This document shows, in pieces, positions 1-7,045 of a stretch of DNA of 12,287 nucleotides. Numbering within the stretch: position 1 is the stretch's first letter; each line of letters begins with the position of its first letter. The notes beneath the pieces were generated by a model. The model was not told where the DNA came from. It saw nothing but the letters and a program-made list of their open reading frames with translations, and made no database searches. Made by a program: the position numbers and the translations under genes. The stretch spans positions 1-12,287 of the forward strand of contig JAUYGW010000244.1 in NCBI GenBank assembly GCA_030690245.1, given 5' to 3'. This DNA is from Gallionella sp. Its GTDB lineage: Bacteria; Pseudomonadota; Gammaproteobacteria; Burkholderiales; Gallionellaceae.

Positions 1-633
1 CCGCTGACGCTGGCTTTGCTCAAGGCTCCGGGACAGTGGTCGGAAAAAGGCGCGGACATCGCGGTCGGCGACGGCCAGCCGCTCGGCGCGCCGCTGTCCA
101 GCGGCGGGCCGTATTTCGGTTTCATGTGCTGCAAGCAGGCGCTGGTGCGCCAGATGCCGGGGCGCATCATCGGCCGCACCGTGGATCTGGACGGCAAGCA
201 AGGCTTCACGCTGACGCTGCAGGCGCGCGAACAGCACATCCGCCGCGCCAAGGCGACTTCCAACATTTGCAGCAACCAAGGCCTGATGGTGACGGCGGCA
301 ACCATCCACATGGCGTTGCTCGGTGTGGACGGACTGCGCCGTGCCGCTGCGGCTTCGCACGCCAACACGCAGGCCCTCACGGTACAGGCAAGCGGCGTGC
401 CTGGCGTGAAACGCCTGCTCGGCGCGCCGCATTTCCATGAAGTGGTGTTGCATTTGCCCGCTTCTTCCGCCAAAGTACTCAGCAGCATGGCCGAACAAGG
501 TGTATCGGGCGGCTTCGATCTGCAACCGCACTACCCGCAGTTGGGCAACGCGATTCTGGTTTGCGCCACCGAAACCAAGACCAGCGAAGATTTGCAACGC
601 TTTGTGGCGGCGTTACGCCACGCACTTCACTAA
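1..633 (+). CDS. gcvPA: Glycine dehydrogenase (decarboxylating) subunit 1, 3' part
   Basis: This is the C-terminal 210 residues of the alpha half of the glycine-cleavage P-protein. The frame is open from base 1, so the gene begins upstream of the window. P-protein is PLP-dependent, decarboxylates glycine and passes the aminomethyl group to the lipoyl arm of GcvH in the cytosol. Family signatures seen are the [18 protein letters not shown] stretch, [18 protein letters not shown], and [15 protein letters not shown] near the middle of the visible part. The PLP-binding lysine is expected on the other subunit. The TAA stop at 631-633 runs straight into the ribosome-binding site of tpx, so the two genes are almost certainly co-transcribed. 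gcvT and gcvH would be expected upstream but cannot be seen. Identity is secure; only the N-terminus is missing. Confidence 0.96.
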   Translation, partial: PLTLALLKAPGQWSEKGADIAVGDGQPLGAPLSSGGPYFGFMCCKQALVRQMPGRIIGRTVDLDGKQGFTLTLQAREQHIRRAKATSNICSNQGLMVTAATIHMALLGVDGLRRAAAASHANTQALTVQASGVPGVKRLLGAPHFHEVVLHLPASSAKVLSSMAEQGVSGGFDLQPHYPQLGNAILVCATETKTSEDLQRFVAALRHALH

Positions 634-637
634 AGGA
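633..637 (+). promoter_or_regulatory. Ribosome-binding site of tpx
   Basis: AGGAG lies 7 bases before the ATG at 645 and overlaps the gcvPA stop codon. It fixes the tpx start and excludes the longer in-frame reading that begins inside gcvPA. Confidence 0.8.
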
Positions 638-644
638 GAACGAC

Positions 645-1154
645 ATGGCAAACAGCACAGCACTCGGCGGCAACCCCGTGCAACTGAACGGCGACTTCCC
701 CAAAACAGGACAAACCGCACCGGCCTTCTCGCTGGTGGGCAAGGATATGAAGGACACCACGCTGGCCAGTTTCGGCAACAAGCGCAAGGTGCTGAACATC
801 GTGCCGAGACTGGACACGCCGACCTGCGCGGCTTCCGAACGGCGCTTCAATCAGGTCGCCAGCGGCCTGGACAATGCCGTGGTGATCACCATCTCCGCCG
901 ATCTGCCGTTCGCGATGGCGCGCTTCTGTTCCAGCGAAGGGCTGGATAACGTGGTCAACCTGTCCGTGATGCGCGGCCGCGAGTTCCTGCGCAACTACGG
1001 CGTAGAGATCGCCGATGGCGTGCTGGCCGGGCTCGCCGCGCGCGCGGTAATCGTGCTCGATGGCAACAACGTAGTGCGCTATACCGAACTGGTCAGCGAG
1101 ATCAAGAACGAGCCGAATTACGATGCGGCGCTGGCTGCATTGCAGGCTATTTAG
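645..1154 (+). CDS. tpx: Thiol peroxidase (atypical 2-Cys peroxiredoxin)
   Basis: This 169-residue protein matches the usual Tpx length. It reduces H2O2 and organic hydroperoxides with electrons from thioredoxin; E. coli Tpx is periplasm-associated, but no signal peptide is visible here. The order of motifs is that of Tpx: GNPVQLNG near the N-terminus, [16 protein letters not shown] with the peroxidatic Cys61, [13 protein letters not shown] with the resolving Cys95, then [11 protein letters not shown]. Both cysteines and the Thr (DTPTC) are present, so the enzyme should be active. The ATG at 645 is chosen because AGGAG lies 7 bases upstream; an in-frame extension to 561 would read through the end of gcvPA. 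Eleven bases separate it from gcvPA, and gcvPB follows after a nested inverted repeat, so tpx is inserted between the two P-protein halves. Confidence 0.96.
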   Translation: MANSTALGGNPVQLNGDFPKTGQTAPAFSLVGKDMKDTTLASFGNKRKVLNIVPRLDTPTCAASERRFNQVASGLDNAVVITISADLPFAMARFCSSEGLDNVVNLSVMRGREFLRNYGVEIADGVLAGLAARAVIVLDGNNVVRYTELVSEIKNEPNYDAALAALQAI

Positions 1155-1158
1155 ATTC

Positions 1159-1242
1159 GTAGGTTGGGTTAGCGGCTTCACTGCGTAACCCGACAGTATT
1201 TTAATCATGTTGGGTTACGCCCCTTGGGCTAACCCAACCTAC
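1159..1242. repeat. Nested inverted repeat between tpx and gcvPB
   Basis: The outer arms GTAGGTTGGGTTAGC (1159-1173) and GCTAACCCAACCTAC (1228-1242) are a perfect 15-bp inverted repeat. Inside them GCGTAACCCGACA (1183-1195) pairs with TGTTGGGTTACGC (1208-1220) with one G-T mismatch. The arms resemble the GTAGGTTGGGTTA repeats known from many proteobacterial genomes (recalled, not searched). It fills nearly the whole gap between tpx and gcvPB. There is no U-tract after the hairpin, so it does not look like a standard intrinsic terminator, though it could stabilise or attenuate the transcript. Confidence 0.9.
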
Positions 1243-1262
1243 AAAACCAAGGTTGCAACACC

Positions 1263-2807
1263 ATGCTGATTTTTGAACGCTCGCATCCCGGCCGCCGCAA
1301 CGCGGCACAGGCTCCGCATCACGCCGCCGCAACCAGCGGCCCTTCGACCGGGCTCAGGACAAGCATCCCCGCCGCGCTGCTGCGCCAGGACCGGCCGCTG
1401 CTGCCGGAAGCCTCGGAGATGGACGTGGTGCGCCACTACACCAGGCTGTCGCAGAAGAATTTTTCGATCGACACACATTTTTATCCGCTTGGCTCCTGCA
1501 CGATGAAATACAACCCGCGCGCCTGCAACACGCTGGCGATGCTGCCGCAGTTCCTCGCGCGTCATCCGCTCGCGCCCGAATCCACCGGGCAGGGCGTGCT
1601 GGCCTGCCTGTACGACCTGCAGGAAATCCTCAAAGACGTGGCCGGCATGGCGGGCGTGAGCCTGATGCCGATGGCCGGCGCGCAGGGCGAATTCGCCGGC
1701 ATCGCGATGATCCGCGCCTACCACGACGCACGCGGCGATACGGCGCGCACCGAGATTATCGTGCCGGATGCGGCGCACGGCACCAACCCGGCCACCGCGG
1801 TGATGTGCGGCTACACCGTGAAAGAGATTCCGACCGACGCGAACGGCGACGTCGACCTCGACGCGTTGCGCGCCGCGACCGGCCCGCAGACCGCCGGGCT
1901 GATGCTGACCAATCCGTCCACGCTGGGTGTGTTCGAGAAGCGCATCACGGACATCCAGAAAATCATCCATGACGCGGGCGGCCTGCTGTATTACGACGGC
2001 GCGAACCTGAATGCGATCCTCGGCAAGGTCAAACCCGGCGACATGGGCTTCGACGTGATCCACATGAATTTGCACAAGACCTTCTCCACGCCGCACGGCG
2101 GCGGCGGGCCGGGTGCAGGTGCGGTGGGTGTGGCAGAGCGCCTGCTGCCGTTCCTGCCGCTGCCGGTGGTCGCCAAGCTCCCCTCTACCGCAGGCGGGAG
2201 AGGGGCTGGGGGTGAGGGTTCAAACAACGAAGCATATCGCTATCTAACCGAAGCCGACCTGCCGCAATCCATCGGTTACCTGTCCGCCTTCAGCGGCAAC
2301 ATCGGCATCCTGCTGCGCGCCTACGTGTATGCGCGCATGCTGGGCGCAGAAGGAATGCACCGCGTCGCGGAATTCGCCACGCTGAACGCCAACTACCTGA
2401 TGGCGGAATTACAAAAGGCCGGCTTCACCGTCGCGTTCCCGCAACGCCGCGCCAGCCATGAATTCATCATCTCAATGAAGCCGCTCAAGGACGCCACCGG
2501 CATCTCCGCGATGGACGTCGCAAAGCGCCTGCTGGACAAGGGCTATCACCCGCCTACCACCTACTTCCCGATGCTGGTGCCGGAATGCCTGCTGATCGAG
2601 CCGACCGAGACCGAGTCGAAAGAAACGCTGGACGGCTTCGTCGCCGCACTGAAAGAGATTCGCGATGAGGCGCACGCCACGCCGGAGCTGGTGAAGGGCG
2701 CTCCGCACACCATGCCGGTGCGCCGCCTCGACGATGTGAAGGCTGCAAGGGAACTTGATTTGACGTGGAAGTCTAACGGGCATGGCAAAGATGTCACCAC
2801 TAATTAA
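1263..2807 (+). CDS. gcvPB: Glycine dehydrogenase (decarboxylating) subunit 2, with repeat-derived insertions
   Basis: This 514-residue beta half of the glycine-cleavage P-protein carries the PLP site. Seen are [32 protein letters not shown], the [12 protein letters not shown] region, and [18 protein letters not shown], where Lys272 is the expected Schiff-base lysine. The start [12 protein letters not shown] is typical of the family, though the ribosome-binding site is weak (AAGG about 10 bases upstream, just after the inverted repeat). The protein seems longer than relatives as I recall them. Extra residues appear as a P27-S34 stretch encoded by a short dispersed repeat, L306-S320 encoded by a palindromic repeat between PVVAK and the [12 protein letters not shown] block, and a C-terminal [10 protein letters not shown] tail that is part of an inverted repeat. 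All are in frame and the catalytic motifs are intact, so the enzyme is probably functional. Confidence 0.95.
   Translation: MLIFERSHPGRRNAAQAPHHAAATSGPSTGLRTSIPAALLRQDRPLLPEASEMDVVRHYTRLSQKNFSIDTHFYPLGSCTMKYNPRACNTLAMLPQFLARHPLAPESTGQGVLACLYDLQEILKDVAGMAGVSLMPMAGAQGEFAGIAMIRAYHDARGDTARTEIIVPDAAHGTNPATAVMCGYTVKEIPTDANGDVDLDALRAATGPQTAGLMLTNPSTLGVFEKRITDIQKIIHDAGGLLYYDGANLNAILGKVKPGDMGFDVIHMNLHKTFSTPHGGGGPGAGAVGVAERLLPFLPLPVVAKLPSTAGGRGAGGEGSNNEAYRYLTEADLPQSIGYLSAFSGNIGILLRAYVYARMLGAEGMHRVAEFATLNANYLMAELQKAGFTVAFPQRRASHEFIISMKPLKDATGISAMDVAKRLLDKGYHPPTTYFPMLVPECLLIEPTETESKETLDGFVAALKEIRDEAHATPELVKGAPHTMPVRRLDDVKAARELDLTWKSNGHGKDVTTN
1340..1364. repeat. Short dispersed repeat fragment inside the gcvPB N-terminus
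   Basis: The core CTTCGACCGGGCTCAGGAC resembles the widespread bacterial CTTCGACAAGCTCAGGACGAAC repeat (recalled, not searched). It is read in frame as P27-S-T-G-L-R-T-S34 in a low-complexity stretch between the conserved N-terminus ([12 protein letters not shown]) and the IPAALLRQ block. Only one arm of the usual palindrome is visible, so it may be a remnant. Confidence 0.55.
2178..2220. repeat. Palindromic repeat, copy 1, inside gcvPB
   Basis: CCCCTCTACCGC (2180-2191) pairs with GCGGGAGAGGGG (2194-2205) with one mismatch and a 2-base loop, followed by CTGGGGGTGAGGG. Read on the minus strand it has the same layout as the copies at 2829 and 11177: CCCTC, a CCxxACC-like linker, then a C-rich stem. 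It encodes [14 protein letters not shown] in frame within GcvPB. Confidence 0.75.
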
Positions 2808-2827
2808 TGAAACTCGCCATGCCCGTT
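2775..2827. repeat. Inverted repeat spanning the gcvPB stop codon
   Basis: AACGGGCATGGC (2775-2786) and GCCATGCCCGTT (2816-2827) are perfect 12-bp inverted arms. The 29-base loop contains the gcvPB stop codon TAA at 2805-2807. It abuts the palindromic repeat that begins at 2829. No T-run follows, so it is not a standard terminator, but it could act as an mRNA 3' stem. Confidence 0.8.
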
Positions 2828-2828
2828 T

Positions 2829-2866
2829 CCCTCTCCCCAACCCTCTCCCGCAAGCGGGCGAGGGAG
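2829..2866. repeat. Palindromic repeat, copy 2, upstream of the first lipoprotein
   Basis: CCCTCTCCCGC (2841-2851), AA loop, GCGGGCGAGGG (2854-2864), with one mismatch in an 11-bp stem, preceded by CCCTCTCCCCAA. It is in the opposite orientation to the copy inside gcvPB. The lipoprotein frame is open through it back to 2807, but the ribosome-binding site and signal peptide place the real start at 2936. Confidence 0.75.
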
Positions 2867-2935
2867 CGAACGAATCGCTGCGCGAGTTTCACGTTAACGG
2901 CTGACGCTTGGCGTTACTTTATGAAAGGGACCCCC

Positions 2936-3391
2936 ATGTTTAACCTCGGCAAAGCAACCGCTCTATTATTGGTTATTGCCGCCCTCACGGGCTGCGCTTC
3001 CGGCCTGTCCGGCTCGACTTACACCCGCGACCAGGCGCGGCAGGTCGAGGATGTGCGCATGGCCACGGTCGAGAGTGCGCGCGAGGTGCTGATCGAAGGC
3101 ACCAAGTCGCCCGTCGGTACGGCAGCGGGAGCGATTGTGGGCGGCATTGGCGGCAGCAATGTCGGCAGCGGCAAGGGCAGTTCGGTAGGCGCCGTACTGG
3201 GCGCCGTGACAGGAGGAGTGGTAGGCTCCGCCATCGAAGAAGGCGCAACCCGCCAAACCGCCACGGAAATCACCGTAAAATTCGACGACGGCAAACTGAT
3301 CGCGGTAACCCAGGCGGGAGACGAAAAATTCCAGCCCGGCGACAGGGTGCGCGTACTGACGGGCAGCGGTGTAACGCGCATCAGCCATTAA
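2936..3391 (+). CDS. Glycine-zipper lipoprotein, SlyB/17-kDa-antigen type
   Basis: This 151-residue protein is predicted to be exported and lipid-anchored. MFNLGKATALLLVIAALTGC is a lipoprotein signal peptide with lipobox LTGC, placing the acylated cysteine at residue 20. The next residue is Ala, so outer-membrane sorting is expected. A glycine-zipper segment from about residue 60 to 102 (GTAAGAIVGGIGG, GSSVGAVLGAVTGGVVGSAIEE) matches the 17-kDa surface-antigen/SlyB family, followed by a small basic-acidic domain ending in GDRVRVLTGSG. Such proteins are thought to stabilise the outer membrane, but the exact role is unknown. The ATG at 2936 is preferred because AAAGGGA lies 5 bases upstream and it gives a compact signal peptide; a start at 2807 would translate the repeat. 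A paralog lies at 7022-7522. Confidence 0.9.
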   Translation: MFNLGKATALLLVIAALTGCASGLSGSTYTRDQARQVEDVRMATVESAREVLIEGTKSPVGTAAGAIVGGIGGSNVGSGKGSSVGAVLGAVTGGVVGSAIEEGATRQTATEITVKFDDGKLIAVTQAGDEKFQPGDRVRVLTGSGVTRISH

Positions 3392-3396
3392 CTGGC

Positions 3397-3414
3397 GCAA
3401 AAGCTGCCTTTTGC
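3397..3414. repeat. Small hairpin between convergent genes
   Basis: GCAAAAG (3397-3403), CTGC loop, CTTTTGC (3408-3414): a perfect 7-bp stem just after the lipoprotein stop and in the 88-bp gap before the convergent yihY-like gene. It has A/T in the stem but no T-run on either strand, so its use as a terminator is uncertain. Confidence 0.4.
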
Positions 3415-3479
3415 AGCGCAGCCATCCGAGATCGCGCAGCCTGTGGCCGGGCCCGTTTCACTCTTGATGAAAAATAAAA

Positions 3480-4409
3480 TCAGATGGCTTTGGTGCGCAT
3501 CGGTACCGGCTCTTTCGGTGTCTCGCCGATTTCGATGCGCTCGTATTCCGCGATCACCTGTGCGCCCAGCAACAGCAGCGTTGCGGCCACTTCCAGGCTG
3601 AGCAGCACGATGATGGCCGTGGTGAGCGAGCCGTATACCACGCTCACTTGCGACAGCGTGCCGAAAAACCAGCCCAGCGCATGGCGGATCAATTCCCATA
3701 GCAGGCCCGCCGTGGCGCCGCCGATCAGCGCGTGCTGCGCCGACAGCCTGCCGACCGGCATGAAATAGTAAATCGCGGAGATGAGCAGGATTTCCCCGGT
3801 CAAGCCGGCGACGTAGATCAGCAAGCGCGAAAAGCTGTCCAGCGACCAGCTATGCCCCAGCAGGACGAGGCTCTCGCCGCCTATCGCCACCAGGTCGACG
3901 ATCACGAACGTGCCCACGAACAGCACTGCGCCGATGAAAAAGATGTAGCCGAAAGGCAGCAGCAGGGAAACGAGCAAGTGCCGCCTGCGCTTCGCCACAC
4001 GGTGCAGGAAAATCACCGAGATCGCGTTCTCCAGCACCTTGAAGCCGAGCGAGCTGAAAAACAGCATCGTGATGAACAGCACCCAGCCGATCACCTCGCG
4101 GTGATCGAGGAACGACTTCAGCTCCACCACCACCGCCCTGCCTTCTCCCGGCAACACGTATTCCAGCGCCCTGTCCAGTGTCGCCAGAAGCACGTCCTGG
4201 TCGATCACATGCGACAGCGCGATCACCATCAGGATCAGCAGCGGCACGATCGAGAGCAGCGCGTAATAGGCGACGGCGCCTGCAAGCAGCAGGCCCTGGT
4301 TCGCCTGGAAGGCTTTCAGAACCTGGAGCGCGAAGGCGGCCGGGTTTTTCAGGACATGGACTATGCGGGGGTTGATGAGCTTCATGGGTGAGCCAAATTG
4401 ACGGGGCAT
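3480..4409 (-). CDS. YihY/BrkB (virulence factor BrkB) family inner-membrane protein
   Basis: This 309-residue polytopic membrane protein belongs to the YihY/BrkB family (formerly called ribonuclease BN in error). Seen are the N-terminal AGAVAYYALLSIVPLLILMVIAL block typical of the family, and roughly six hydrophobic segments, including VLFITMLFFSSLGFKVLENA, LLPFGYIFFIGAVLFVGTFVIV, YVAGLTGEILLISAIYYFMPV, GATAGLLWELIRHALGWFF and a C-terminal IIVLLSLEVAATLLLLGAQ. The C-terminus is short and polar. The true substrate or function is unknown; Bordetella BrkB was linked to serum resistance. Start options are ATG 4409 or ATG 4385 (MKLINPRIVH); neither has a strong ribosome-binding site. It lies 67 bp behind the permease on the same strand and may share its transcript. 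Confidence 0.88.
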   Translation of the reverse strand: MPRQFGSPMKLINPRIVHVLKNPAAFALQVLKAFQANQGLLLAGAVAYYALLSIVPLLILMVIALSHVIDQDVLLATLDRALEYVLPGEGRAVVVELKSFLDHREVIGWVLFITMLFFSSLGFKVLENAISVIFLHRVAKRRRHLLVSLLLPFGYIFFIGAVLFVGTFVIVDLVAIGGESLVLLGHSWSLDSFSRLLIYVAGLTGEILLISAIYYFMPVGRLSAQHALIGGATAGLLWELIRHALGWFFGTLSQVSVVYGSLTTAIIVLLSLEVAATLLLLGAQVIAEYERIEIGETPKEPVPMRTKAI

Positions 4410-4476
4410 TCTGGATCAACCGTTCCAGCAGGCCTTTGCCCCGAGCAAGTCCGAAGGATCAGGGCGTGCGGCTAAT

Positions 4477-5904
4477 TTAATCCGCATTTCCATTGCCCTG
4501 CGCCGCCAGCTTGCTGTGGCGGATGGAATAGGTGAAATAGACGATCAGGCCGATGCTCAGCCAGACGAGGAAACGCAACCAGGTCTGGGCGGGCAGGAAG
4601 GCCATCAATCCCGCGCAGGAAATCATGCCGAGTATCGGGAACAGGTGGCCGAACGGGTTCTTGAACGGGCGCGGCAGGTTCGGATGGCGGATGCGCATCA
4701 CGATGACGCCAAGGCAGACCAGCACGAAGGCCGCCAGGGTTCCGATGTTGACCAGTTCCGCCAGCGCCCCGAGCGGGAACAGTCCGGCGGCCAGCGACAT
4801 AATGATGCCGGTGATGACGATGACGCGCACCGGCGTCCTTCTTTCGGGGTCGACTCTGGACAGGAACGGCGACATCAGGCCGTCGCGCGACATCGCCAGG
4901 ATGATGCGGGTGAGGCCGTAGTAAAGCACCAGCATCACGGTGGTCAGCCCCGCGATGACGCCGGTCGCAACCAGCGCCGAAGCCCAGTTGTAGCCTAGCA
5001 GTTGCAGTGCATGGGAGACCGGCGAGGAAACGCCGAGTTCGGTGTAGGGCACGATGCCGGTCAGCAGGCCGGACACGATGATGTAGATCACGGTGCAGAA
5101 AGCGAGCGAGGCGATGATGCCGACCGGCACGTCGCGTTGCGGGTCCTTGGCTTCTTCCACCGCCGTCGAGACGGCATCGAAACCGACATAGGCGAAGAAC
5201 ACCAGCGAGGCGCCCGCGAGCACGCCGGTGGTCTTGCCGTCGGGCAGGGTGTTGAACCAGCCGTATGGCATGAACGGCTGCCAGTTGACCGGATCGACGT
5301 TGAACGCGGCGATGCCGACAAAGATGGCGATGGCCAGCACCTTGACGAACACCATCGCGGTGTTGAGTTGCGCGCTCTGCTTGATGCCGACGATCAGCAG
5401 CCCCATCAGGATCAGGATGATGGCGGCGGCGGGCAGGTTGATGATGCCGCCGAGTTCCGGCGCTTTGGTGAGCATGTCCGGCAAGCCCATGCCCATCGCG
5501 GAAAGCGCGTTGTTGAAATAACCCGACCAGCCGTTGGCGACCGCCGCCACCGACACGCTGTATTCCAGCAGCAAGATCCAGCCGATCACCCATGCGACGA
5601 TCTCGCCGAAGGCGACATAGCTGTAGCCGTAAGCGCTGCCGCAGCCGCCCACGGCGGCGGCCAGTTCCGCATAGGCCAGCGCGGCGAAGGCGCAGGCGAC
5701 GCCGGAGATGACGAACGACAGCACCACCGCCGGGCCGGCCTGGTTGGCGGCGGCGATGCCGGTCAGCACGAAGATGCCGGTGCCGATGATCGCGCCGATG
5801 CCGAGCAGCGTGAGATCGAATGCCGTCAGGCATTTCTTCAGGCCGGTATCGCAGGCGGGATCATTGGCATTGATCGGCTTGGTGCGGAATATCGGCAACG
5901 GCAT
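4477..5904 (-). CDS. APC-superfamily amino-acid permease (cationic amino-acid transporter-like)
   Basis: This 475-residue inner-membrane transporter of the amino-acid/polyamine/organocation superfamily is closest in pattern to the YfnA/CAT subgroup. Residues 35-50 hold GIGAIIGTGIFVLTG, the helix-1 substrate-binding motif. They are followed by LAYAELAAAVGGCGSAYGYSY and VIGWILLLEY, which resemble the CAT consensus, and FFAYVGFDAVSTAVEEAKDPQRDVPVG, the conserved helix 6-7 loop. About twelve hydrophobic segments are visible. The substrate is not readable from sequence; amino-acid import or exchange is likely. AGGGAG lies 7 bases before the ATG and supports the start. A CATAAT at 5934-5939 (minus strand) is a possible -10 box without a clear -35. 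It diverges from the PfkB-type kinase across a 116-bp gap. Confidence 0.92.
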   Translation of the reverse strand: MPLPIFRTKPINANDPACDTGLKKCLTAFDLTLLGIGAIIGTGIFVLTGIAAANQAGPAVVLSFVISGVACAFAALAYAELAAAVGGCGSAYGYSYVAFGEIVAWVIGWILLLEYSVSVAAVANGWSGYFNNALSAMGMGLPDMLTKAPELGGIINLPAAAIILILMGLLIVGIKQSAQLNTAMVFVKVLAIAIFVGIAAFNVDPVNWQPFMPYGWFNTLPDGKTTGVLAGASLVFFAYVGFDAVSTAVEEAKDPQRDVPVGIIASLAFCTVIYIIVSGLLTGIVPYTELGVSSPVSHALQLLGYNWASALVATGVIAGLTTVMLVLYYGLTRIILAMSRDGLMSPFLSRVDPERRTPVRVIVITGIIMSLAAGLFPLGALAELVNIGTLAAFVLVCLGVIVMRIRHPNLPRPFKNPFGHLFPILGMISCAGLMAFLPAQTWLRFLVWLSIGLIVYFTYSIRHSKLAAQGNGNAD

Positions 5905-5982
5905 GTGGCTCTCCCTGTATTTTTTGTCGTGAGATTATGCACTATCACGCCGCTCGCCGCAGCAAACAACCGCCAGCCAAAT

Positions 5983-5990
5983 GATACAAT
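5983..5990 (+). promoter_or_regulatory. Candidate extended -10 promoter for the PfkB-type kinase
   Basis: TGATACAAT (5982-5990) fits the extended -10 form TGnTAnAAT, 30 bases before the kinase ATG. No good -35 hexamer lies 17 bases upstream, which extended -10 promoters can tolerate. Predicted transcription start is near 5997. Confidence 0.5.
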
Positions 5991-6020
5991 TCGCGCCTTT
6001 CAATCCAGCAAGGTATTGCG

Positions 6021-6959
6021 ATGCACACACTGATTTGCGGTTCGATGGCCTACGACACCATCATGGTATTTCAGGATCAATTCAAGAAGCACATCCTGCC
6101 CGAGAAAATTCACATTCTGAACGTGGCGTTTCTGGTGCCGGAGATGCGCCGCGAGTTCGGCGGCTGCGCGGGCAACATCGCGTATAACCTGAAGCTGCTC
6201 GGCGCCGAGCCATTGATCATGGCGACGGTCGGGGATGACTTTGCCAGCTATGCGGTGCGCCTGGAAAAACTCGGCATTTCGCAGCAGCACATCCGCCATG
6301 TGCCGGACAGTTTCACCGGGCAGGCGTTCATCACCACCGATCTGGACGACAACCAGATCACCGCTTTCCATCCCGGCGCGATGAGCTTTTCCGAGCAGAA
6401 TCATGTCGGCGACGCAGGGGACATCAGCCTCGGCATCGTCTCGCCGGACGGCCGCGAAGGCATGTTGCAGCACGCGCGCGAATTCCACGAGGCGGCCATT
6501 CCGTGGGTGTTCGACCCGGGCCAGGGCATGCCGATGTTTTCGGGAGACGAGTTGCTGCGCTTCGTCGAACAAGCCGATTACGTGACGGTGAACGACTACG
6601 AGGCGCAACTGCTGCAGGACAAGACCGGCAAGAAGGTCGAGGAACTGGCCAAGGACACACGCGCCTTCATCATCACGCGCGGCGGCGAAGGTTCGACCAT
6701 TTATGCGGACGGCAAGGAGATCGTCATCCCCTGCGCCAAACCTGCCGCATTGCTCGACCCGACCGGTTGCGGCGACGCATATCGCGCCGGGTTGCTGCAC
6801 GGCATCCAGCAGGGCTGGGACTGGGAGACTACCGGACGGCTGGCTTCGCTGCTCGGCACGCTCAAGATCGCCAGCCGCGGCGGGCAGAACCACGCGCTGA
6901 GCCGCGACGAAATCAAGGCGCAATTCCGGCAACATTTCGGTTTTTCCGTGCCTTTGTAA
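6021..6959 (+). CDS. PfkB-family (ribokinase-like) carbohydrate or nucleoside kinase
   Basis: This 312-residue cytosolic kinase belongs to the PfkB/ribokinase family, which phosphorylates sugars or nucleosides with ATP. Residues 47-54 (GGCAGNIA) match the N-terminal PfkB signature that binds substrate. NDYE at 191-194 is the NxxE metal/phosphate motif. DPTGCGDAYRAG at 246-257 is the second signature, with Asp252 as the catalytic base and its anion hole. The rather short lid and the LPEKIHILNVAFLVPEMRREFGGCAGN lead-in resemble bacterial adenosine-kinase-like members, so a nucleoside substrate is possible but not shown. The ATG at 6021 has AAGG about 7 bases upstream. Transcribed divergently from the permease. 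The stop is followed 31 bases later by a 24-bp perfect inverted repeat. Confidence 0.9.
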   Translation: MHTLICGSMAYDTIMVFQDQFKKHILPEKIHILNVAFLVPEMRREFGGCAGNIAYNLKLLGAEPLIMATVGDDFASYAVRLEKLGISQQHIRHVPDSFTGQAFITTDLDDNQITAFHPGAMSFSEQNHVGDAGDISLGIVSPDGREGMLQHAREFHEAAIPWVFDPGQGMPMFSGDELLRFVEQADYVTVNDYEAQLLQDKTGKKVEELAKDTRAFIITRGGEGSTIYADGKEIVIPCAKPAALLDPTGCGDAYRAGLLHGIQQGWDWETTGRLASLLGTLKIASRGGQNHALSRDEIKAQFRQHFGFSVPL

Positions 6960-6989
6960 TACGAATGTTTCGTGGCCTCCACATCGCGC

Positions 6990-7045
6990 TTGTAGGTGCG
7001 AATTTATTCGCACGATCAACTGTGCGAATAAATTCGCACCTACAA
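6990..7045. repeat. Perfect 24-bp inverted repeat at the start of the second lipoprotein gene
   Basis: The left arm 6990-7013 (beginning TTGTAGGTGCGAATTTATTC) is fully complementary to the right arm 7022-7045 (beginning GTGCGAATAAATTCGCACC), with an 8-base loop. It belongs in appearance to the GTGCGAATAAATTCGCACCTACA repeats seen in many proteobacterial genomes (recalled). The right arm overlaps the proposed GTG start of the lipoprotein, and the whole element is in its open frame. No T-run follows. Confidence 0.9.

Noticed and set aside
1159..1242. Intrinsic terminator after tpx
   Set aside because: The stem is strong but no T-run follows on the plus strand, and the arms match a dispersed repeat instead.
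2807..2935. Longer start for the first lipoprotein
   Set aside because: It would translate the palindromic repeat and bury the lipoprotein signal peptide; the ATG at 2936 has a better ribosome-binding site.
3732..4391. Plus-strand open frame opposite the YihY-like gene
   Set aside because: Low-complexity Gln/His/Arg composition typical of a shadow frame; the minus-strand protein has strong membrane family features.
5002..6033. Long open frame on the plus strand (343 codons) opposite the permease
   Set aside because: It is rich in His, Gly, Asp and Arg as expected from the antisense of a GC-rich gene, has no recognisable domain, and the permease on the other strand is clear.
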